A stretch of 13,547 nucleotides of DNA from Bacteroidales bacterium UBA1725 (GTDB lineage Bacteria; Bacteroidota; Bacteroidia; Bacteroidales; UBA932), in NCBI GenBank assembly GCA_002315815.1, contig DCIN01000078.1:1-13547 (forward strand), written 5' to 3'. The notes under the pieces are model-generated. The model worked only from the letters and a program-made list of their open reading frames with translations, did not search any database and was not told where the DNA came from. A program made the translations under genes and the position numbers. Shown here one piece after another: positions 1 through 7,217 of the stretch. Every line of letters starts with the position of its first letter. Position 1 is the first letter of the stretch.

Positions 1-25
1 GCAAGGTGAAAAAGACCTCGAAGGG
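1..25 (+). repeat. Left copy of a 25-bp exact terminal inverted repeat
   Basis: The first 25 bases are the exact reverse complement of the last 25 bases of the window, and identity drops sharply at base 26. Both copies lie in coding sequence of the two M16 paralogs in the same codon phase, encoding KVKKTSKG. The repeat probably continues beyond the window. Confidence 0.9.
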
Positions 26-1277
26 ATATCTTGGTTCGGAAGTGCTGAAGCTCTCCAACGGTATGGATGTGGTGCTTATGCCATCAGAACGACAGAAGGA
101 CAATATCAGAATACTGCTCGAAAAGAAAGGCGGAATGAGTCTGCTGGACGATGAAGACCTCGTAAATATTGAATCCAATATGTGGTCCTTGTATCTCAAC
201 TATTCCGGAGTAGCTGACTTCCCAAGTACAACGGTAAGCAAGATGCTGACCGGCAAACAGGTATCTTGCTATCCAAACATTTCGGACTATTCTCATTCCA
301 TCAGTGCATCCACCACACCGAAAGATGCAGAGACAGCTTTCCAGCTTATGTATCTGTGGTTCACACAGCCAAGATTCGATCCCGACGAATACGCAAAGGG
401 AATAGCTCAAATCAACGCTATTCTCCCCAATTTAGAAAACCAGGCCAATTACAAGCGTACTGAACAATTGTACAAGACTGCATATTCGGACAACCGCCAT
501 CCCCTCATCAGCAGGGAAACAGTATCCAAGGCAAGTCTGCAGAATCTTGAGAGAGTGTACCGCAGTCTGTTCGACGGAGTCAATGGTGCAACAGCATACA
601 TTATCGGAGACTTCGACAGAGCCGAAATAATCCCTCTGGTAGAAAAATATTTCGGTTCCCTTCCCAAGACCAAGAAGGCAAGTGCCTGGGCCTACAGAAA
701 TGACAGCTTTGTGGACGGAGTTGTCCAGAATGACTTCCGCAGCGAAATGCAAACACCCACTGTCACCGTCATTCAACTTTATCACAAGGCCAAACAGTAT
801 TCGGCAGAATCTGAAGCGGCACTTCAGATTCTGTCCAACATCCTGGATATGGTCTATGTCGAAACATTGAGGGAGGAGGAAGGAGGAACCTATGGGGCAA
901 GCACATCGTTCCAGGCTGCCAACAATCCTCATCCGGAAATCATTCTCCGAGTGACGTTTCAGACAAACGAAACACAGGAGGGACATCTGCGCGAACTGGC
1001 GCGTAAAGCAATACGGGACATTGCAGAAAACGGCCCGGCTACCGACAAATACAACAATGCCGTCGCGAATGCCAGAAAAGAGTTCCCGGAAATGAAAGAA
1101 AACAATTCCTACTGGCTGTTCGAATTGAGAGTCAATGCTCTTCACGGTATCGACCACGCCAACGAGTTAGAGAAGGCTTTCTATACCATTACTCCAGAAG
1201 ACGTTCAGGCCATTGCTGCCGAACTTCTGGAATCAGGCAACTTCTACGAGCTTGTCCAGAGACCTGAAACAAAGTAA
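1..1277 (+). CDS. M16 family peptidase, C-terminal half (5' partial)
   Basis: Partial gene running in from the left edge and ending with TAA. The frame is open to the first base and the GTG at position 6 is an internal codon, not the start; full-length Bacteroidetes relatives are about 940 residues and carry the zinc motif HxxEH in the missing N-terminal half. Counting from position 6, residues 1-170 form the third, non-catalytic M16 domain, opening with the typical SNGMDVVL strand. From about residue 178 a Peptidase_M16_C domain begins (ERVYRSLFDG, then AYIIGDFDR, then EKYFGSLP). The conserved R289...Y296 (LREEEGGTYGAS) is the substrate-side arginine/tyrosine signature of M16 C-terminal domains. 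The family comprises zinc endopeptidases, usually periplasmic or surface exposed in this phylum. It is paralogous to the gene at the right edge, about half identical by eye with no net gap through residue 289. Family assignment is firm; substrate is unknown. Confidence 0.9.
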   Translation, partial: KVKKTSKGYLGSEVLKLSNGMDVVLMPSERQKDNIRILLEKKGGMSLLDDEDLVNIESNMWSLYLNYSGVADFPSTTVSKMLTGKQVSCYPNISDYSHSISASTTPKDAETAFQLMYLWFTQPRFDPDEYAKGIAQINAILPNLENQANYKRTEQLYKTAYSDNRHPLISRETVSKASLQNLERVYRSLFDGVNGATAYIIGDFDRAEIIPLVEKYFGSLPKTKKASAWAYRNDSFVDGVVQNDFRSEMQTPTVTVIQLYHKAKQYSAESEAALQILSNILDMVYVETLREEEGGTYGASTSFQAANNPHPEIILRVTFQTNETQEGHLRELARKAIRDIAENGPATDKYNNAVANARKEFPEMKENNSYWLFELRVNALHGIDHANELEKAFYTITPEDVQAIAAELLESGNFYELVQRPETK

Positions 1278-1285
1278 AATCACTT

Positions 1286-1311
1286 TGCTATGGCATAACT
1301 CTGCTATGGCA
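1286..1311. repeat. Short direct repeat TGCTATGGCA, two copies
   Basis: The 10-mer TGCTATGGCA occurs at 1286-1295 and 1302-1311, just after the M16 stop codon and before the terminator hairpin. It has no obvious function and is probably a slippage duplication. Confidence 0.6.
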
Positions 1312-1317
1312 AAACGC

Positions 1318-1364
1318 AAAGAGGGTGACTATAGTCTGAAAGACTGACAGTCACCTTCTTTTTT
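1318..1364 (+). terminator. Hairpin terminator between convergent genes (repeat family, copy 1)
   Basis: A 13-bp stem pairs 1318-1330 with 1349-1361, with one G-T wobble. It encloses a small inner hairpin, AGTCT-GAA-AGACT (1333-1345), and leads into a T-rich run at 1359-1364. It sits 40 bases after the stop of the + strand M16 gene and before the 3' end of the convergent lyase gene. The A run before the left arm would give a short U run on the opposite strand, so it may work in both directions. A closely related hairpin lies at 8435-8493. Confidence 0.8.
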
Positions 1365-1383
1365 GTTTGCAGGAAGCAATTTA

Positions 1384-1405
1384 CCTCTGAATGGCCTCTG
1401 AATGG
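1384..1405. repeat. Perfect 11-bp tandem duplication
   Basis: CCTCTGAATGG occurs twice back to back (1384-1394, 1395-1405), 7 bases outside the stop codon of the lyase gene. It looks like a recent slippage duplication in the 3' untranslated region. Confidence 0.7.
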
Positions 1406-1412
1406 ATAACCG

Positions 1413-3278
1413 TTACAGGAAGAAACTCAGCATAGGAGATTGCGTATAACCCATAGACCGGCTATAGATGTATGAACGGTACAGAGGGTCCTGTACAAGA
1501 GTATTCCTCCTGTCAACGGCGGGAATCGTTGTAGTGTAAATGCGCATCTCGCCGTTCTTTATTGTCACAATCTCTTCCCGCCAGTCTCCGAAGAGGTCGG
1601 CAATCATCATTATGCTGCCCTCGATTCCGTCGGTGACTGTTTCGCCACGATATTTGCCAATTGAGAATCCACCACGCTGACGTCCGCCGAAGACAGGAAG
1701 TTCACGCAGTCTGTCAGCATCCCACCATATCCAATCCGTGCAGCCGGGAACAGGTTCACCTTTCCAGAGTCTCTCACCCTTACTGCTGAAGATGTATTTT
1801 GTATCTTCAGTCTTGTCCGTTTTCCCGCCGTCTTCAGTTGCTATGCACTCAAGACCGGGAATGGAAGGATCAAGGTCAACAGCCATAGCGTTACCAACGT
1901 GACCTGTGTGCTTGCCAATATTCCAGAATTCACGCCCGGTGGCGGCATCCACAAGACACACTCCCCTCTTTTCGTGAGGAACTTCATTGGCATAGAGGAT
2001 TTCAAGTCCGGGATTGTCCGGGTCAATCTCGCCGACGATTGCTTTGTCCGAATGTCCCACTCCGGCACTCCATAGAGCCTGTCCGTTATCATCGATTACA
2101 GCAGAGCCGAGAATCACCTCATCACGTCCGTCTCCATCTACATCGGCACATACCGTCTGATGTGCACCTTGTGAACGTATCACCGGATTCTCCTGGTCTC
2201 CGCTCCATTCCCACACCAACTGCAGTTTTCCGTCCTTGAAATGGTAGGCGTTGGCTGCCATCTTGCGATAAGTTCCCCTCATCATAATGACGCTGGGAGT
2301 GCGTCCGTCAAGAAATGCGACCGCTATCTGGTTGCGGTTGTTGCGGTTATAATCACCGAATTCCCTTCCTTGAGGTATCCAGTCCACACGGTCAATCTCC
2401 TTTCCTGTCATTCCATCCAGAATAGAAAGATATTCAGGGCAGATTCCATAAGGGGATGAGCCGGGGACACCTTTGTAATTATATGGAACCGCACCTACAA
2501 CACGTCCCGTACTGTCGCGGTAATCCTTATCCACGGGAGCGGTTTTCACTGCGACCTCGGCCTTGCCGTCACCGTCCAAATCGGCCACGACATAAGGCGA
2601 ATACCATACGCCCTGCTCGATGTTCCATCCAAGGTCGTGCACCCATAGGAATTCGCCGTCGGCACTGTATGCTTCCAACTTGAAGGTGTCGGTACTCCTG
2701 TTCCAGGAACCGGGGTCTGTACGCTGCTGCGGCTGTTTGATGACGTAATCGTAACGTCCGTCTCCATCAAGGTCACCGACTGCCATCTTCTGGGCAGGAT
2801 AATTGCCCTGGAACTTGATACTCACATAATTATTCTCAAGGACGGGAGAAGCTTCCGAAACCTTAATCTCCTTACGGCCGTCCAAAGCGGCCACACGGTA
2901 CAGACTTGAGGCCGTACCCTTGGTATCCACATAGTCTGTAGTCGAAGAAACGGGTCTGGAATTCAATTTCTTCCAGTTTTTTCCGTCTGAAGACCTGTAA
3001 ACGTTGAAAGCCACAGCGGGAGCATCGGTCTCGAGAAGACGCCATCCGACATAGACTCCCGAGTCAGTTTTCACTGCCACCACGCCGCGGTTCAGATTCT
3101 CTTTCACCCTCGCGGTGGCCCAGCCTTCAACCTTAGGCTTGGGTACCGTTCGGATATCATTGGCCTGTGGAGTCAGAATCTCATAATTGTACACTCTTTC
3201 GTTGGAATCCTGCCCGAATGTTGGAAATGACACTGCAGATGCCAGCAACGCCATTGCCAGAATTGTAGTTTTTTTCAT
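1413..3278 (-). CDS. Secreted rhamnogalacturonan lyase, PL11 family
   Basis: The 621-residue product resembles the polysaccharide lyase family 11 enzymes YesW/YesX of about 600-620 residues. These cleave the rhamnose-galacturonate backbone of pectic rhamnogalacturonan I by beta-elimination. A signal peptide covers residues 1-22 (MKKTTILAMALLASAVSFPTFG, cleaved before Q23). Next come an N-terminal fibronectin-like domain (GWRLLETDAPAVAFNVYRS) and a beta-propeller. The propeller carries calcium-binding loops DLDGDGRYDY (residue 169), DLDGDGKAEV (233) and DVDGDGRDEV (379). No lipobox is seen, so the protein is exported, probably to the periplasm. It ends at LSFFL-TAA. The ATG follows a CTTTTTT stretch without a Shine-Dalgarno sequence. 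It lies 80 bases after parE on the same strand, with no SusC/SusD or other glycan-locus gene nearby. The product name follows family resemblance and the fine specificity is not tested by the sequence. Confidence 0.88.
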   Translation of the reverse strand: MKKTTILAMALLASAVSFPTFGQDSNERVYNYEILTPQANDIRTVPKPKVEGWATARVKENLNRGVVAVKTDSGVYVGWRLLETDAPAVAFNVYRSSDGKNWKKLNSRPVSSTTDYVDTKGTASSLYRVAALDGRKEIKVSEASPVLENNYVSIKFQGNYPAQKMAVGDLDGDGRYDYVIKQPQQRTDPGSWNRSTDTFKLEAYSADGEFLWVHDLGWNIEQGVWYSPYVVADLDGDGKAEVAVKTAPVDKDYRDSTGRVVGAVPYNYKGVPGSSPYGICPEYLSILDGMTGKEIDRVDWIPQGREFGDYNRNNRNQIAVAFLDGRTPSVIMMRGTYRKMAANAYHFKDGKLQLVWEWSGDQENPVIRSQGAHQTVCADVDGDGRDEVILGSAVIDDNGQALWSAGVGHSDKAIVGEIDPDNPGLEILYANEVPHEKRGVCLVDAATGREFWNIGKHTGHVGNAMAVDLDPSIPGLECIATEDGGKTDKTEDTKYIFSSKGERLWKGEPVPGCTDWIWWDADRLRELPVFGGRQRGGFSIGKYRGETVTDGIEGSIMMIADLFGDWREEIVTIKNGEMRIYTTTIPAVDRRNTLVQDPLYRSYIYSRSMGYTQSPMLSFFL

Positions 3279-3307
3279 AAAAAAGTTATTATTGATGCGG
3301 TTCGATT

Positions 3308-3326
3308 TTTTGAGACAATCTCAAAA
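3308..3326. promoter_or_regulatory. Perfect 8-bp palindrome upstream of the lyase gene
   Basis: TTTTGAGA-CAA-TCTCAAAA (arms 3308-3315 and 3319-3326) lies 29 bases before the lyase ATG and 32 bases past the parE stop. It could be an operator or a small RNA hairpin. On the transcribed strand the hairpin is followed by A residues rather than T residues, so it is a poor intrinsic terminator for parE. No clear TAnnTTTG promoter is seen between the two genes. Confidence 0.45.
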
Positions 3327-3328
3327 GC

Positions 3329-3374
3329 ATCCAAATGTTCACATCCAAATGTTCACATCTAAATGTTCACATCC
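3329..3374. repeat. 14-bp tandem repeat, 3.3 copies, across the parE stop codon
   Basis: The unit ATCCAAATGTTCAC occurs at 3329-3342 and 3343-3356. At 3357-3370 it occurs again as ATCTAAATGTTCAC, followed by ATCC. On the minus strand the third copy encodes the last residues of ParE (DVNI) and its TAG stop. The single C-to-T difference from the other copies is the base that turns TGG into TAG. Confidence 0.85.
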
Positions 3375-5245
3375 TCAAGCTCTTCCTCGCTGCGGAGATT
3401 GGCCCGTATGAAGTTCTGTCTTTCTATTGTATTGTCCCCCATATAGAAAGCCATTATGTCTGAGATGGACTCCTCGTCCGCGAGCTTGACCATATCCAGT
3501 CTCATCTTTTCTCCGATAAAGTCAGCGAATTCTCCTGACGAAATCTCTCCAAGGCCCTTGAAACGAGTGATTTCCACTCCTGTCTTCAGTTCCGACACCG
3601 CCTTCTCCTTCTCTTCGGGAGAGTAGCAGTAACGGTTCTCCTTCTTGTTGCGCACGCGAAACAGCGGAGTCTGGAGTATGTGGACGTGGCCACGGCGTAT
3701 GAGGTCGGGGTAATATTTCATAAAGAAGGTGAGGACGAGCATACGGATGTGCATTCCGTCGTCATCGGCATCGGTAGCCACGATGATGTTGTTGTAACGC
3801 AGGCCTTCAAGATCATCCTCAACCCCGAGAGCCGAAATGAGAAGGGTGAGTTCCTCGTTCTCGGCAACTTTCTTGCGGCTCTCCTTGTAGCAGTTGATGG
3901 GCTTGCCTCTGAGCGAGAACACTGCCTGACAGTTGGCGTTGCGCGCCTTGGTGATTGTTCCGCTCGCCGAATCGCCCTCTGTGATGAATATGCTGGAAGC
4001 TTCGATATCATCCTGAGTCTTATCCGTAACCTTGTCGTTGAAGTGGTAGCGGCAGTCGCGCAGTTTGCGGTTATAGACATTGGCCCTCTTGTTGCGTTCG
4101 CGTGTCTTCTTCTGAATGCCTGATATTTCCTCCCTCTCCTGCTGACTGGACTTTATCTTGTCCTCTATCACGGGGACAAGGTCCTTGTGCATAGTGAGAT
4201 AGTCATCCAAAGCCTTGGCCACAAAATCATTCACAAAGGAACGTATGGTCTGGCCGTGTTCTCCCGTAGCAGGCTTCTCCCACATATAGGTGGACCCCAG
4301 CTTCATCTTGGTCTGAGCCTCGAAAGTAGGTTCCTGAATCTGTATGCTTATGGCTCCGACTATACCCTGACGGCAATCTTCCGGTGCATAGTTCTTCTTG
4401 AGGAATTCCTTGAGGGTCTTGGCCACAGCCTCACGGTATGCGGCCAGATGCGTACCTCCGTCGCGGGTGTTCTGCCCGTTCACAAAGGAGGAGATGTTCT
4501 CTCCGTAGGCATTTCCGTGAGTGAGTACAATCTCTATGTCCTCACCTTCAAGATGAATGGGAGGATAGAGAGGAGACTCGGACAGATTCTCGTTCACGAG
4601 GTCAAGCAAACCGTTCTCCGACTTGTAGGAGACACCGTTCAGCACCAGCACCAACCCTTTCTTGAGGTAGGAGTAGTTCTTTATCATTGTCTCCACAAAA
4701 TCCATATTGTAGTTGAAATCCTTGAACAGTGCGGCATCGGGAAAGAACTCCACGAGGGTCCCGTTCTTCTCCTTGCTGTCGTTCATCCCGCTGTCCTGAA
4801 GAATTCCTTTCTCGAACCGGGCCCAGGAAGCCTTGCCGTCCCTGTGGGAGCAGACATAGAAACTCTCGGACAACGCATTCACTGCCTTGGTACCCACTCC
4901 GTTCAGTCCGACCGATTTCTTGAACACCTTGTCATCGAACTTGCCTCCGGTATTCAGGATGCTCACGGCCCTCACCACGGCATCAAGAGGAATGCCGCGT
5001 CCGAAGTCGCGCACTTTCACGTGATTGTCCTCAATATTGACCTGTATCTGCCGGCCAAAGCCCATCGCGAACTCGTCTATGGAGTTGTCGATTATTTCCT
5101 TGAGCAGTACGTATATTCCGTCGCTGGGATTGCGGCCGTCCCCCAAACGGCCGATATACATACCCGGACGCATCCTGATATGCTGGACACCTTCGAGGGT
5201 GCGGATGCTGTCGCCAGTATAGTTGTTCTGAAGTTCTTCAGCCAT
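3359..5245 (-). CDS. parE: DNA topoisomerase IV subunit B
   Basis: A 628-residue ATPase subunit of a type IIA topoisomerase, which with ParC decatenates and relaxes chromosomes. The GHKL ATPase motifs are present: E50..D53-N54 (EIIDN), D80-F-G82-R-G84, and GLNGVGTKAVNALS from residue 113. The TOPRIM motifs follow: EGDSASG at 423 and D492-A-D494-D-D496-G for the metal ions. The opening (SIRTLEGVQHIRMRPGMYIGRLGDG) and the acidic end match Bacteroidetes ParE rather than GyrB. The start is ATG at 5245, 12 bases after the DUF1573 stop; an in-frame GTG at 5254 is less likely. No parC follows, unlike many Bacteroidales; the lyase gene takes that place. The last codons lie in a 14-bp tandem repeat. 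Probably co-transcribed with the DUF1573 gene. Confidence 0.95.
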   Translation of the reverse strand: MAEELQNNYTGDSIRTLEGVQHIRMRPGMYIGRLGDGRNPSDGIYVLLKEIIDNSIDEFAMGFGRQIQVNIEDNHVKVRDFGRGIPLDAVVRAVSILNTGGKFDDKVFKKSVGLNGVGTKAVNALSESFYVCSHRDGKASWARFEKGILQDSGMNDSKEKNGTLVEFFPDAALFKDFNYNMDFVETMIKNYSYLKKGLVLVLNGVSYKSENGLLDLVNENLSESPLYPPIHLEGEDIEIVLTHGNAYGENISSFVNGQNTRDGGTHLAAYREAVAKTLKEFLKKNYAPEDCRQGIVGAISIQIQEPTFEAQTKMKLGSTYMWEKPATGEHGQTIRSFVNDFVAKALDDYLTMHKDLVPVIEDKIKSSQQEREEISGIQKKTRERNKRANVYNRKLRDCRYHFNDKVTDKTQDDIEASSIFITEGDSASGTITKARNANCQAVFSLRGKPINCYKESRKKVAENEELTLLISALGVEDDLEGLRYNNIIVATDADDDGMHIRMLVLTFFMKYYPDLIRRGHVHILQTPLFRVRNKKENRYCYSPEEKEKAVSELKTGVEITRFKGLGEISSGEFADFIGEKMRLDMVKLADEESISDIMAFYMGDNTIERQNFIRANLRSEEELEDVNI

Positions 5246-5257
5246 TTTTATCACTTA

Positions 5258-5614
5258 TCACTTTTTCTTCACCACCTTGCCCTTGAGATGCAGCATAACC
5301 GGCTTGTCGGAACTTGAGAGATACACTGTCAGGGTCTTGTCGAAGGGATAGGGGCCGTCGTCATTGGCAAATGTAGCCGTCACTTTTCCTTCCTTTCCGG
5401 ACGGAATAACCTCACGGGTCCATTCCACCTCTGTGCAGCCGCAGGATGCCACGGCCGCAAGAATGCTGACTTCGCTTCCGCTCTCGTTGATAAGGGTGAA
5501 ACAGCAGGTCTGTGGACCGTCAGCGACAGTAATGGTTCCAAAATCGTGCACAGTCTTGTCGAAATGCGCAACTGGGGCTGCAAGAAAGGCCAGAATAAAA
5601 AGCAAAAATTTCAT
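5258..5614 (-). CDS. Exported DUF1573 domain protein
   Basis: A 118-residue small secreted protein. A signal peptide covers about residues 1-16 (MKFLLFILAFLAAPVA). The rest matches the DUF1573 immunoglobulin-like fold common in Bacteroidetes: the opening FDKTVHDFGTI, then a Cys-Gly-Cys in SCGCTEVEW, and VIPSGKEGKVTATF. The function of the family is unknown; a structural or binding role in the cell envelope is a guess. The ATG at 5614 is chosen because the longer TTG start at 5623 would lie inside the promoter box and would not give a proper signal peptide. The gene leads into parE after 12 bases and is probably the first gene of that transcript. It is divergent from the ferredoxin unit. Confidence 0.82.
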   Translation of the reverse strand: MKFLLFILAFLAAPVAHFDKTVHDFGTITVADGPQTCCFTLINESGSEVSILAAVASCGCTEVEWTREVIPSGKEGKVTATFANDDGPYPFDKTLTVYLSSSDKPVMLHLKGKVVKKK

Positions 5615-5620
5615 ACCTCG

Positions 5621-5628
5621 CAAAGTTA
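5621..5628 (-). promoter_or_regulatory. Likely Bacteroidetes -7 box for the DUF1573-parE unit
   Basis: On the minus strand TAACTTTG fits TAnnTTTG and ends 6 bases before the ATG at 5614. Initiation would fall at or just before the ATG, giving a leaderless or nearly leaderless mRNA. A matching upstream box is weak (TCTG about 21 bases upstream), so confidence is moderate. Confidence 0.5.
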
Positions 5629-5711
5629 CTATAAATTTTTATCCCCTTTCAGAATCTGTTTTGAAATGTTTAGTGAATCTCAAAAAATAACTTGGTAATC
5701 CTGTCTTCGTC

Positions 5712-5741
5712 TTGATTTTTGACTTTTTTCCATTACATTTG
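5712..5741 (+). promoter_or_regulatory. Promoter of the ferredoxin operon
   Basis: TTG at 5712-5714, a 19-base spacer, then TACATTTG at 5734-5741, a good match to the Bacteroidetes sigma-ABfr pattern. Initiation near 5746-5749 would leave a 5' leader of about 30 bases rich in A, typical of this phylum. Confidence 0.7.
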
Positions 5742-5778
5742 CAGAACGAAACATAAATAATAACCAAACAATAAGATT

Positions 5779-5952
5779 ATGGCTTACAAAATTTCTCCAG
5801 ACATCTGCGTGGCCTGCGGTTCATGTCAGAGCGTATGCCCTTCGGGTGCAATTTCAGAAGGTGACGCATATTCAATAGATCCCAACGTATGCATAGGATG
5901 CGGCGCTTGCGCTGACGCCTGCCCTATGGGAGCTATCTCAGCAGAAGAATAA
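5779..5952 (+). CDS. 2[4Fe-4S] bacterial-type ferredoxin
   Basis: A 57-residue electron carrier, the usual length of clostridial-type ferredoxins. It has two complete CxxCxxCxxxCP motifs: C10-C13-C16-C20-P and C38-C41-C44-C48-P. These bind two low-potential iron-sulfur clusters. It is cytoplasmic, would serve anaerobic redox enzymes such as pyruvate:ferredoxin oxidoreductase or hydrogenase, and shows the internal two-fold symmetry of the family. It has its own promoter 38 bases upstream, and no Shine-Dalgarno sequence is evident. Its TAA overlaps the ATG of the next gene (TAATG), so the hydrolase may be translated by coupling. Confidence 0.93.
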   Translation: MAYKISPDICVACGSCQSVCPSGAISEGDAYSIDPNVCIGCGACADACPMGAISAEE

Positions 5953-6656
5953 TGAAAATGAAGCGATTCATCACAGGGGCTCTTGCAGCCCTTTTTTGTT
6001 TTGTCTGCGGCGCTCAGAACGTGGCAGTGTTCGGTGATTCCTACTCGACGTTCAAGGGCTGGATTCCGGAAGGATACGACATCTGGTATTCCGAGAGGCC
6101 GATGGGAGACAATGATGTCGTGAAGGTTGAAGACACCTGGTGGAAGCAGGTGGTTTCCAGAATGGGATACACGCTGCAGATGAACAACAGTTGGAGCGGT
6201 TCCACCGTGTGCAATCACGGGTACCGCAATCAGGATTACTCTGACCGGTCATTCCTCACCCGATGCCCCCTTGTGGTGCCGGAGGGAAATGCCCCCGACA
6301 TTCTTCTGATTCTTGCCGGAACCAATGACTCCTGGTGCGGGGCCCCGATGGGGGAGGTGAAATACTCGGACTGGACGGTGGAGGATTCATATTCATTCCT
6401 ACCCGCTTATTGTCAGATGCTCGACACTCTGTGCAGACTCGCACCGGGAACCAGAATAGTGAACATCATCAATGACGGCCTCAAACCGGAAGTCACACTC
6501 GGAATACAGGAAATATCCCTGCATTATGCCCGCACCACCGGCTGCGATGTGGAATTCCTGCTTCTCAAGGACATTGACAAACGTATGAACCACCCTTCAG
6601 TGCTTGGTATGAAGCAGATTGCCGACCAGGTATGCGAACTGCTCTCTAAAGACTGA
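5952..6656 (+). CDS. Exported SGNH/GDSL-type hydrolase
   Basis: A 234-residue protein with a signal peptide at about residues 1-21 (charged MKMKR, then GALAALFCFVCGA). SGNH blocks are visible: GDSYS with nucleophile S30, N79-S-W-S-G83 (oxyanion Gly), G123-T-N125-D, and H214 in MNHPSVLG near the C terminus. The acid before the histidine is not in the standard DxxH spacing; D209 is nearest. The family covers esterases and acetyl-esterases acting on lipids or on acylated glycans in the periplasm; the substrate is not readable. The start overlaps the ferredoxin stop (TAATG); an in-frame ATG at 5958 is an alternative and also gives a good signal peptide. The acyltransferase gene begins 6 bases downstream. 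Confidence 0.85.
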   Translation: MKMKRFITGALAALFCFVCGAQNVAVFGDSYSTFKGWIPEGYDIWYSERPMGDNDVVKVEDTWWKQVVSRMGYTLQMNNSWSGSTVCNHGYRNQDYSDRSFLTRCPLVVPEGNAPDILLILAGTNDSWCGAPMGEVKYSDWTVEDSYSFLPAYCQMLDTLCRLAPGTRIVNIINDGLKPEVTLGIQEISLHYARTTGCDVEFLLLKDIDKRMNHPSVLGMKQIADQVCELLSKD

Positions 6657-6662
6657 CAGGCT

Positions 6663-7217
6663 ATGTGGAGACGATTCTGCGCCTCTCTGCTCAGGCGTAT
6701 GGGATGGAAAATTGTGGGGGGGGCCGCTCCCGAAAAAGTGTGCGTCATTCTGGGAGTGCCTCACACCTGCATAGCTGATTTCTTTGTCTCATATCTGTTT
6801 TATACCGGAATAGGACACACTGCACACATTATGATAAAGAAGGAGTTCTTCTTCTGGCCTGTGGGGCCGATTCTCAAAAAGCTCGGCTGCATCCCTGTGG
6901 ACAGGAGCAACGGGGCCACGGTGGTGCGCAGCGTCATAAGCGCAGCCTCTGCAGCCAAAGGTGAATTCCACGTCTGTATAGCCCCGGAGGGAACACGCAA
7001 ACCGGTCCACAAATGGAAAATGGGCTATCATATGATTGCATCAGCACTCGGTTGCCCCGTCTATCTCGGATTCTTTGACTGGGAGAAGAAGGAAATAGGA
7101 GTCGGGGAGAGGTTTGATATCTCTGATAATGCCCGTGCCGATACCGACAAGATTCAGTCCTTGTATGAAGAGAAAGGCTACGGAGCCAAGTACCCTCAAA
7201 AGTATTGCACACATTGA
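6663..7217 (+). CDS. PlsC-like acyltransferase
   Basis: A 184-residue protein of the lysophosphatidate/glycerol-phosphate acyltransferase superfamily, which transfers acyl chains to phospholipid or aminolipid precursors at the inner membrane. The catalytic motif HX4D is H34-TCIA-D39, the mid motif is GCIPVDR (75-81), and the phosphate-binding motif is EGTR (109-112). It is shorter than classic PlsC (about 240 residues) and lacks strong transmembrane segments, like the short Bacteroidetes group of these enzymes. The acceptor is unknown. It is the third gene of the ferredoxin-hydrolase unit. A run of eight G bases (6716-6723) lies in codons 18-21. Its last bases overlap the upstream element of the rpsF promoter. 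Confidence 0.85.
   Translation: MWRRFCASLLRRMGWKIVGGAAPEKVCVILGVPHTCIADFFVSYLFYTGIGHTAHIMIKKEFFFWPVGPILKKLGCIPVDRSNGATVVRSVISAASAAKGEFHVCIAPEGTRKPVHKWKMGYHMIASALGCPVYLGFFDWEKKEIGVGERFDISDNARADTDKIQSLYEEKGYGAKYPQKYCTH
6716..6723 (+). repeat. G8 homopolymer in the acyltransferase gene
   Basis: Eight consecutive G residues lie across codons Val18-Gly19-Gly20-Ala21, ahead of the catalytic HX4D motif. Gain or loss of one base would truncate the enzyme. Confidence 0.7.

Noticed and set aside
432..1157. A 241-codon open frame on the minus strand
   Set aside because: Antisense to the M16 peptidase; its composition is cysteine- and phenylalanine-rich, without a recognisable motif.
1286..1405. CRISPR-like spacing of the short repeats near the lyase 3' end
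   Set aside because: The repeats are 10-11 bp, in two copies each, unrelated to one another, with no cas gene.
3359..5245. Calling the topoisomerase gene gyrB
   Set aside because: The opening (HIRMRPGMYIGRLGDG, GIYVLLKEIIDNSIDEFAMGFG) is the ParE type of this phylum rather than GyrB.
4187..5317. A 376-codon open frame on the + strand
   Set aside because: It lies wholly over the unmistakable parE and DUF1573 genes on the other strand, has no family resemblance, and is a mirror of their codon bias.
7214..7216. TTG at 7214 as the upstream box of the rpsF promoter
   Set aside because: Only 11 bases from TATATTTG; the TTG at 7205-7207 gives the usual spacing of 20.
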